A stretch of DNA of 64,000 bases. Source: Usnea hakonensis (lineage: Eukaryota > Ascomycota > Lecanoromycetes > Lecanorales > Parmeliaceae). Below are positions 58,117 through 64,000 of this stretch, one piece after another. The stretch is taken from positions 124,001 to 188,000 of the forward strand of contig BLJB01000126.1 in assembly GCA_013423325.1 (NCBI GenBank). The letters are read 5' to 3'. The notes below the pieces were generated by a model. That model did not search any database and had not been told where the DNA came from. It was given only the letters and a program-made list of their open reading frames with translations. A program made the position numbers and the translations under genes. Every line of letters begins with the position of its first letter. Position 1 is the first letter of the stretch.

Positions 58117-59175
58117 CTACACCTTCAGCAGGCGTTCCGCGTTCCCGTGGGCAACCATATCCAGCTGCTCATCCGTCAGCAAGCCGCTCGTCTCCAGCTG
58201 ATGGAACCAATCCCGGCCCTTTTCGTTGGACTCAAAGGGATAATCCACGCTGTACATGATCCGCTCCACCTTCGTATTTTCTAGTATACACTTGATCGGC
58301 GCCAGGCTCCATGCGCCAGACGTTGTGATCCAGATATTCTCCTCCCACACCTGGCGAAGGGGGCGCTTGTGGGGGCCCCAACCGCCGCCCCAGCGGGTAC
58401 TCATATCGTAGCATCGTTCCAGCATGAATGGGAGCATCTCACCCATGTGGCCGATGATGATCTTCAGCGTGGGAAAGCGGTCGAACACGTTGGCGCAGAA
58501 AAGCTTCAATATATGGAGCCCAACATCGCCGTGCCACCCCCATCCGGCCGCGCCCAGACTGATACCCACAGGCTCCGGATATGCGCCCATGAACGCCTCG
58601 GCCATGCGTGGGGAGGGCCAGGTAGGATGCAGGTAGATTGGAACGTCCAGTTCGCAGGCCTTAGCCCACAGGACATCGTATTCGGCCGAGTCAAAATATT
58701 TCCCGTTTGCGTGATTATCTATAAGGGCTCCCACGAATCCTAGTGATGACACGCTTCGCTTCAGCTCGCGTGCGCTTTCAGCCGCATTTGAGCAGGGCAA
58801 GACAGCAAAAGCTGCAAAGCGATCCGAATGTCCGCTGCTCTTAATGGCCCCTGCGAGCTCGTCATTGCCTGCTCGACAGTTCTCCGCGCTCGGGCTTCCT
58901 GTGAAGGCGTCCAAGGTCAGCGTTGATTAACGAACGTTGAAGGTAAATGTGGTGGGCTCTAGAGAATGTCACTTGCCAGGAGTGAAGGCATGCGAGACAA
59001 CCTGGAGCGCGATGTGCCCGCGTTCCATGGCCGCCAATCTGCCATTTCCGACTTCTCGCAGCTGATCGGTCAGACCTGGAACGGCTTGCAGGGAACGTTG
59101 AAACCTGTCGCCTATCGACTCGAGAATGGCGTTGGAATAGTAGTGCTCCTCCAGGGCGATGAGAGGGCGCACCAT
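58117..59175 (-). CDS. ACMSD/resorcylate-decarboxylase-type amidohydrolase (326 aa)
   Basis: Metal-dependent amidohydrolase-fold enzyme of the family holding 2,6-dihydroxybenzoate (gamma-resorcylate) and ACMSD decarboxylases. Exon 1 (59175-58977) starts MVRPLIALEEHYY, with the metal motif E-x-H (E9, H11). The intron uses a GC donor (GCAAGT) and ends TTCACAG; joining in phase 1 restores HAFTPGSPSAENCRAGNDEL. Exon 2 (58898-58117) carries PIYLHPTWPS (His ligand), IIIGHMGEMLPFMLERC (His) and IMYSVDYPFES (Asp), followed by HGNAERLLKV, the usual C-terminal end. All expected metal and catalytic positions appear present. In this cluster it probably decarboxylates an aromatic acid released by the PKS, but the family also includes hydratases and hydrolases. 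It converges on the SnoaL-like gene. Confidence 0.85.
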
Positions 59176-59946
59176 TTTCAGCAGACGTGTATTGAGATAG
59201 TGAATTTTGTAGAGAAAGAGATGAATAGAGCTAATTTGCCGCGTTAATAGGAAAAGACGCTGACCGACGGCAGAGAATCTAGAGGTTAGGAAACAGCTAC
59301 ATCATAATAGCACCATCAAGATTTGAACCGAATGTCATCAGACACCACCAAACAACAGATTCTGCTATCAATGGATTACAACTCTATCACTGGGTTGGTT
59401 ACAGCTGGTCGACATACCAAGTATGAGTACCTATACGAGATAACGGGTCCGTATCGTGTCAGCCGAAGGATGGTGGGAAGCCTTATGCAGGTGCGGCCTG
59501 ATGTTATCTTGGTGGGGGTTAAATCTCCTGCAGAAGGCTCTCTAGAATTGATCCCACCATCCTTTTTATGGCCCGTAAGTCGTGTGGCTACCATGCGCGG
59601 AGTCATGAAGGATCTCATTTCTTGTGTATGTGCGTACCGGTTTCTCCGATGTCTTTATCAGCTGGCCCAAATAAAAGTGGTATGGGGCAGCCAACATCGT
59701 TACTTCGGCACCGTCATTGAAGTCTAGAACCCACAAGGAAGATGCATTTCATGTCTCCTTTAAAAGTGGTGTGGGCCAGCCGACATCATTACATCGGCAC
59801 CGTCATTGAAGTCCGGAACCCACGAGGAAGATATATTTAATGTCTCCCGTCTAGTAATAGTTTGAACGCTTCATAAAGCAGAAGACACCTGGAAGAGTCA
59901 TTGCCATTCATTCATCACTTCTCGCGCCAGACGTCGTCGATCCGGC
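59176..59946. promoter_or_regulatory. Divergent promoter of amidohydrolase and tyrosinase genes
   Basis: About 0.77 kb between divergent start codons. It contains an 89-bp tandem duplication (59672-59849) close to the tyrosinase. A 134-codon frame at 59323-59727 covers the first copy and has no motif, so I do not call a gene. Confidence 0.5.
59672..59849 (+). repeat. 89-bp tandem duplication
   Basis: Positions 59672-59760 and 59761-59849 are two head-to-tail copies, both starting TAAAAGTGGT and both containing CGGCACCGTCATTGAAGTC. Differences are mostly transitions. It lies just upstream of the tyrosinase gene. Confidence 0.85.
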
Positions 59947-61377
59947 ATGTTCCGTCCAATTTTCTTCGCGGCGATAATCGCTGTCTTATCATGCATAACT
60001 TTTGCAGACGCTAGTCCCGAGCTGATGAACAAGCTGGTGAAGCAATACCAGCAGAACACCAAACACCGGCTTTCACAGTACGGCGATTGTACGGAGGGTA
60101 ATATTGTCCAGCGCAAGGAGTGGTAACCTAGCTCCCTCTGCCCCTGCCCTTTTGTTGTTCCTAAAGGATGAGGATCATCAGATCATTGATAAGCTGATCG
60201 GAGCGATAGGGGTGATCTGGGGACCAAGACTCGTCTGCAATACATTCAAGCCATTAAGTGTCTGCACAGACTGCCATCCAAGATCGATCCCGCCAAGGCT
60301 CCAGGAGCCCGTTCGCGATATGATGATTTCGAAGCAACACACATCATCAACACCAAGCTAATCCATGCCACGGGACTTTTCTTCGCCTGGCATCGATGGT
60401 TTGTGCAACTCTTCGAGACCGCCCTCCGCGAAGAATGTGGCTACTCTGGATATCAGCCGTACTGGGACTGGGCGAGGTGGCTTGACTTCCCAACCGAATC
60501 GAATCCGCTATACGATGGTTCAGCGACTTCGCTTTCAGGCAACGGTAAGTACGTCCCGAACCGCAACGGTACTCTTCAGGCTTTCCCAATCCCGGTACCA
60601 AATCCTCCGGCGATATATACCCCTGGAACGGGCGGCGGCTACATTTACCAAGGGCCGCTCGTGAACTGGACGTTGCATCTCGTAGGTCTAACCGAAAGAT
60701 CGAGGCCTTTCTGAAAGGCTGACGCTACGTGCCCTCTGTTCAGGGACCGTACTACAATGACACCGTTCAGAACGGTATTCACGTCAATCCAAATCCTGGT
60801 CCAGACGGCCTCGGATACAATCCGCGACCTATCATCCGTGACTTTAACAATTCTCTCCTCCAGGAGTCCAACACTTATTCAGCCTTAACGTCGCTGATCA
60901 CCAACCGAACTAGTAAGACCAAGCCTCATAGAATTTACCTCAACTCCAAGAGGACTGACCAGTACCAGATATCCATAACTTCCAACCATTTTTCTTCGCA
61001 AACCCGCATCTTGCAGGCCATTCGTTTATCTCAGGTGTCGACAATGATCTCTTCACCTCGCCGGGCGATCCGTTGTTCTGGTTCCATCACGCACAAGTTG
61101 ACAGAATATATTCGATCTGGCAGGCGCTGGACTTTTTCTCCCGAGAGTATGCCCTGGATGGGACGCTGACGCTCACGAACGGTACGCAACCTTTGCACAG
61201 TGCTCGATCGAAGAAGAGAAAGAAGAAGAACACAGCTGACCAACCAATCTCGCGTTAGTGCCGCCAAGCCGAAATGCAACGCTCGATGACATTATGCACT
61301 TTGAGTTCTCCCCGGACATTCCAATCAAGATCGGGATGAGTCCCACCAAGAACGGGATGTGCTATATTTATGAATAG
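59947..61377 (+). CDS. Secreted tyrosinase (type-3 copper oxidase, 382 aa, five exons)
   Basis: Oxidises phenols to ortho-quinones with a binuclear copper centre. Exons 59947-60122, 60210-60681, 60744-60912, 60969-61181 and 61259-61377 keep frame throughout. A signal peptide (MFRPIFFAAIIAVLSCITFA) opens the protein, followed by YGDCTEGNIVQRKEWGDL. Copper A: CLHRLPSK, THIINTKLIHATGLFF and AWHRWFVQLFE. Copper B: PHLAGHSFISG and FTSPGDPLFWFHHAQVDR. YQPYWDWARW and several N-glycosylation sequons are also typical. The first intron join restores EWGDLGTKTRLQYIQA and the last restores LTNVPPSRNATL before the C-terminus CYIYE. It is shorter than mushroom-type tyrosinases, with no C-terminal lid domain. 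In this cluster it may oxidise the phenolic polyketide; it could be an independent melanin enzyme. Confidence 0.9.
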
Positions 61378-62063
61378 ACCAGAAGAGTGTTTGACTGGGG
61401 CATTGCGACCGTCAGGGTGGGTACTCAACAGTCGGACACGGACAGGTGGAGGTGTTTATGTAAAGTGTGGGCAGTCGTCTGCGCGGTTCGTCTCAAGCTG
61501 TATATTAGATGTTCTACAAACTACGAAGACGAAGTGAGTGCTGCTTGCGTGGAAGATTTCCTACCTCGACTCTCTCTCTCTCTCCCAGGCTTCATGAAGC
61601 CTTTCGATTTATCGAGCTCCTCAGGTTGTCCTTGGCGTAATAACTATATCTATGTGTGTGCTTGAGGCCTGTTGTTCATGATTGTGATTGACGCGAGGCC
61701 GATGTACAAAATCCCTTTTCCCCATTCCAATCTTTGGACGACCCCATTCATCGAGGCAGAAAATCGCTCATATCAGTTTCCGAAGCGTGGCTTCTGGTTC
61801 TCTTGTCGGCCTCTCCGGAGTCGACCGGATGGCTTACCTATGTCTAAAATCCACATGCCATACGCGGTTAGGAAAGGAGTAAGGGGGCAACAAAATTTGG
61901 AATTTTGAGATTTTTGTCTCTCCTATTTCTGTCTATGGCTGCATCTAAGAATACAAATTGACATTGCTTTTTTTGGGATCGCCACAGTGTAAAGTAGAAA
62001 TGTCAGTCCTTTGAAGGGTACCAGCTACTCGGTCATCCGCAGTCAGCCACTCAATATATCTCC
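61378..62063. other. Intergenic region, no supported gene
   Basis: About 0.7 kb between tyrosinase and oxidoreductase remnant. Frames at 61387-61665 and 61672-61908 have no motif. A TC-repeat lies at about 61572-61585. Confidence 0.45.
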
Positions 62064-62525
62064 TTACAACTCTACCACCAGCTTTGTCGCACTCACACCG
62101 GCCTTGGACTTCTTTAGTGCATCGTTAACATGCTCTAAACCCTTGCCGACGATGGTCGGCGGCGGGAGGCACTTCAGCTTTCCGCTCTGCAGCGCGGGCG
62201 TCACGAAGTCCCGATAAGTGGGCGTCGCAACATCGTTGACAGCGAAGATCATGCCGGTCTTGACATTCGAGGGCACATTCTCAGCGGGAGGAGGGTGCAC
62301 GCAGGCGAGGTGGCCACCACCCAGCTTCTCGATGATGTCGAGGTCGCGGGCGTACGTTTCGGGAGTGGAGATGGCATCGAAGATGCCGACGAAATCGGAG
62401 TGGCTCGCATTTGCAGCTTCAACGACTTTCTTGACAACCGAAGAGTCCTTGTGATCAAACACTTGAGCAGCACCGCAGCGCTTGACCAAATCGTGGTTGT
62501 GCGCACCGGCAATGGCGATGACGCT
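62064..62525 (-). pseudogene. Truncated zinc-type (MDR) oxidoreductase, C-terminal half
   Basis: Minus-strand remnant of a medium-chain dehydrogenase/reductase of the CipB-like zinc-binding oxidoreductase type. About 150 codons remain: GISVIAIAGAHNHDLVKRCG (cofactor-domain strand), AQVFDHKDSSVVKKVVEA, IIEKLGGGHLACVHPPP and GLEHVNDALKKSKAG, ending in KLVVEL at 62064. The catalytic N-terminal half and the beginning of the Rossmann glycine motif are missing. An in-frame TGA sits only a few codons before GISVIA, and the MFS start codon follows 22 bp away. The whole enzyme is about 350 residues, so more than half is lost. It may be a relic of a former cluster enzyme. Confidence 0.75.
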
Positions 62526-62546
62526 GATTCCATCCCATTCTCAACT

Positions 62547-64000
62547 ATGCAGTCACTGTTGCAGTATCGTAGTCTGCGACGGGAAGTTCAGGATGACATT
62601 CTGCGCACCCAAAGGGCCAAGCGACCGGCCGCCTCCTTCATAGACGCATCGACAGTCAATCCCAACACGGCAACACAGACAGACGTCGAGGGGCAATCTG
62701 AAAAATCGACACTATCCGTCGATCGTGCCCTCTTCCCTGGTGTGAAAGTGTTACCTACGGACGACAGCGAAGATGGCGTCATATTTGTCGTCAATTGGAA
62801 AGAGAATGATTCTAGCAACCCCCAACATTGGCCACTAGCTAGGAAGTGGTTGGCTACGGTGACTTGCTGCGTCATCGGCATTGCTATGACGCTACCTACG
62901 TCGGTCGAAGGACCAGCGCAAAATGCATTCGATGCATACTACCACGTAGGCCCTTTAGCTGGGTCCATGACTACTGGGATCTTCCTCATCGGCATCGGCG
63001 TGGGCTCATTATTCGCTGGACCTTTTTCCGAGACATTCGGGCGAAACGTCGTTTACCTCAGCGCTCTAGTTCTTGCCATGCTCTTCATCATGGCCAAAGC
63101 TCTCGCGCCCAACTACGGTGGCGCCATCGCCTTTCGCTTCTTGTGTGCTCTGTTCGCTGCTGCCCCAATGACAGTGGCGGGTGGTAATATCGGCGACGTC
63201 TGGCAGCCGCATCAGATTCCCTTCGGGCTCCCATTTGCCACATTCTGCGCCTATTCAGGCCCTATCCTAGGACCTGTGGTCGGCGCCTATACACCCGAGA
63301 TCGGCTTTGCATGGGCTGACTGGATCTCAATGCTCGTCATGGGCGCTACAATCATTGTTGTGCTCCTCGCTCAACCCGAGACGTATAGTCCTCTGCTTCT
63401 GGAATGGCGTGCGAAACACCTACGCGATCTGACGGGTGACAGCCGATATCGCACTGAGTATGCGTCCATAAGCTCGCTCGGCCCCCGGTTGTTAACCAAC
63501 TTGTACCGACCATTTGTCATGATCTGGACCGAGCCTATCATCCTTGTCTTTACCTTTTACCTGATATTGCTGTACTTTGTTCTCTTCACCTTCTTGAGTG
63601 GCTATGAAGCGATCTTTACTCGGACGTACGGCATCTCTACCAGCTTGACGTATATCCTCTGGGTCGCCATGTTACCCGGTGTATTCATAGCTATGGCGAT
63701 GATCCCATACGTGTACTATCTGACCAAAAAGTCCGCAGCCAAGTCCAAGGCAGAGGGGAAGTTGCTGCAGCCAGAGGTATCTCTGTACTGGGCCATGGCT
63801 GGTGCATCCATCCTCATGCCTATCTCACTCTTCTGGATGGCGTGGACGTGCTATGTATGTGAACGGAGCCTTAACTTTTACTTCTTTCCGGCGCTGACAT
63901 AAATGCCTCTAGCCCAGTATTAGCATCTGGTCGCCAATTATAGCCTCCAGCGTCTTCGGCTACGCCTTGGTCTGCATCTTCACCACGTAAGCAAGGCCTT
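62547..64000 (+). CDS. MFS transporter, DHA1 polyamine/drug-export type (partial, runs off window)
   Basis: Membrane exporter of the major facilitator superfamily. Exon 1 (62547-63854) starts MQSLLQYRSLRREVQDDIL and has the N-terminal NWKENDSSNPQHWPLARKW of fungal DHA1 multidrug/polyamine antiporters. Helices follow, with motif A-like GPFSETFGRNVVYLS between TM2 and TM3 and GPILGPVVGAYTPEIGFAW (motif C) in TM5. The cytosolic loop EYASISSLGPRLLTNLYRP and later helices are in order. The intron (GTATGT...CTCTAG) joins in phase 0 to exon 2 (63913-63986), which reads PSISIWSPIIASSVFGYAL and ends in a GTAAGC donor, so at least one more exon lies beyond the window. The frame extends upstream to 62295 only as antisense of the oxidoreductase remnant. 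It probably exports the cluster product or gives self-protection. Confidence 0.9.

Noticed and set aside
59323..59727. 134-codon ORF before the tyrosinase
   Set aside because: It spans a promoter region and part of a tandem duplication, with no motif or splice support.
62295..62546. Upstream extension of the MFS ORF
   Set aside because: This part is antisense to the oxidoreductase remnant and unlike an MFS N-terminus; the ATG at 62547 gives the normal start.

Overview
The window is a piece of a nuclear chromosome from a filamentous ascomycete (Pezizomycotina). The evidence is short introns of about 50-100 bp with GT-AG (once GC-AG) ends and CTRAY-like branch points, a non-reducing polyketide synthase, ATF/CREB bZIP and CorA-like fungal families, and a retrotransposon reduced to A+T by RIP-like C-to-T mutation. 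Exon joins were worked out by hand from splice signals, frame and family motifs; no database search was possible.

Layout. (1) 1-9.2 kb: a tiny three-exon gene, then two large convergent signalling-type genes, a tandem kinase/pseudokinase protein (+) and a kinase - two-TM - TPR protein (-). (2) 9.3-17.4 kb: a TA-flanked element with 57-bp terminal inverted repeats, split by a 7.1-kb RIP-degraded Ty3/gypsy chromovirus with 178-bp LTRs and a 5-bp target duplication. (3) 17.8-29.7 kb: accessory DNA with a methyltransferase, a heavily frameshifted CorA-like pseudogene, two membrane proteins of unknown function and gene debris. (4) 30.2-46.8 kb: mostly conserved genes, namely a P450, a CofD/YvcK-like protein, a Slx8-type RING protein, mitochondrial DNA polymerase gamma, a proline-rich microprotein, mitoribosomal protein uL4, 3-hydroxyisobutyryl-CoA hydrolase and an ATF/CREB bZIP factor. 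(5) 46.8-49.8 kb: long gene-poor spacer. (6) 49.8-64 kb: a candidate biosynthetic gene cluster with NR-PKS (SAT-KS-AT-PT-ACP-ACP-TE), SnoaL-like protein, ACMSD-type amidohydrolase/decarboxylase, secreted tyrosinase, a truncated zinc oxidoreductase and an MFS exporter running off the right edge.

How the cluster could work (inference): the PKS makes and its TE releases an aromatic polyketide; the amidohydrolase removes a ring carboxylate; the SnoaL-fold protein cyclises or modifies an intermediate; the tyrosinase oxidises the phenol, possibly to a quinone or pigment outside the cell; the MFS protein exports. The PKS and SnoaL genes share a 0.7-kb divergent promoter with repeated sequence motifs. 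The RIP-degraded transposon lies only 88 bp upstream of the kinase-TPR start codon, and the decayed genes around 20-28 kb mark that side as fast-changing sequence.
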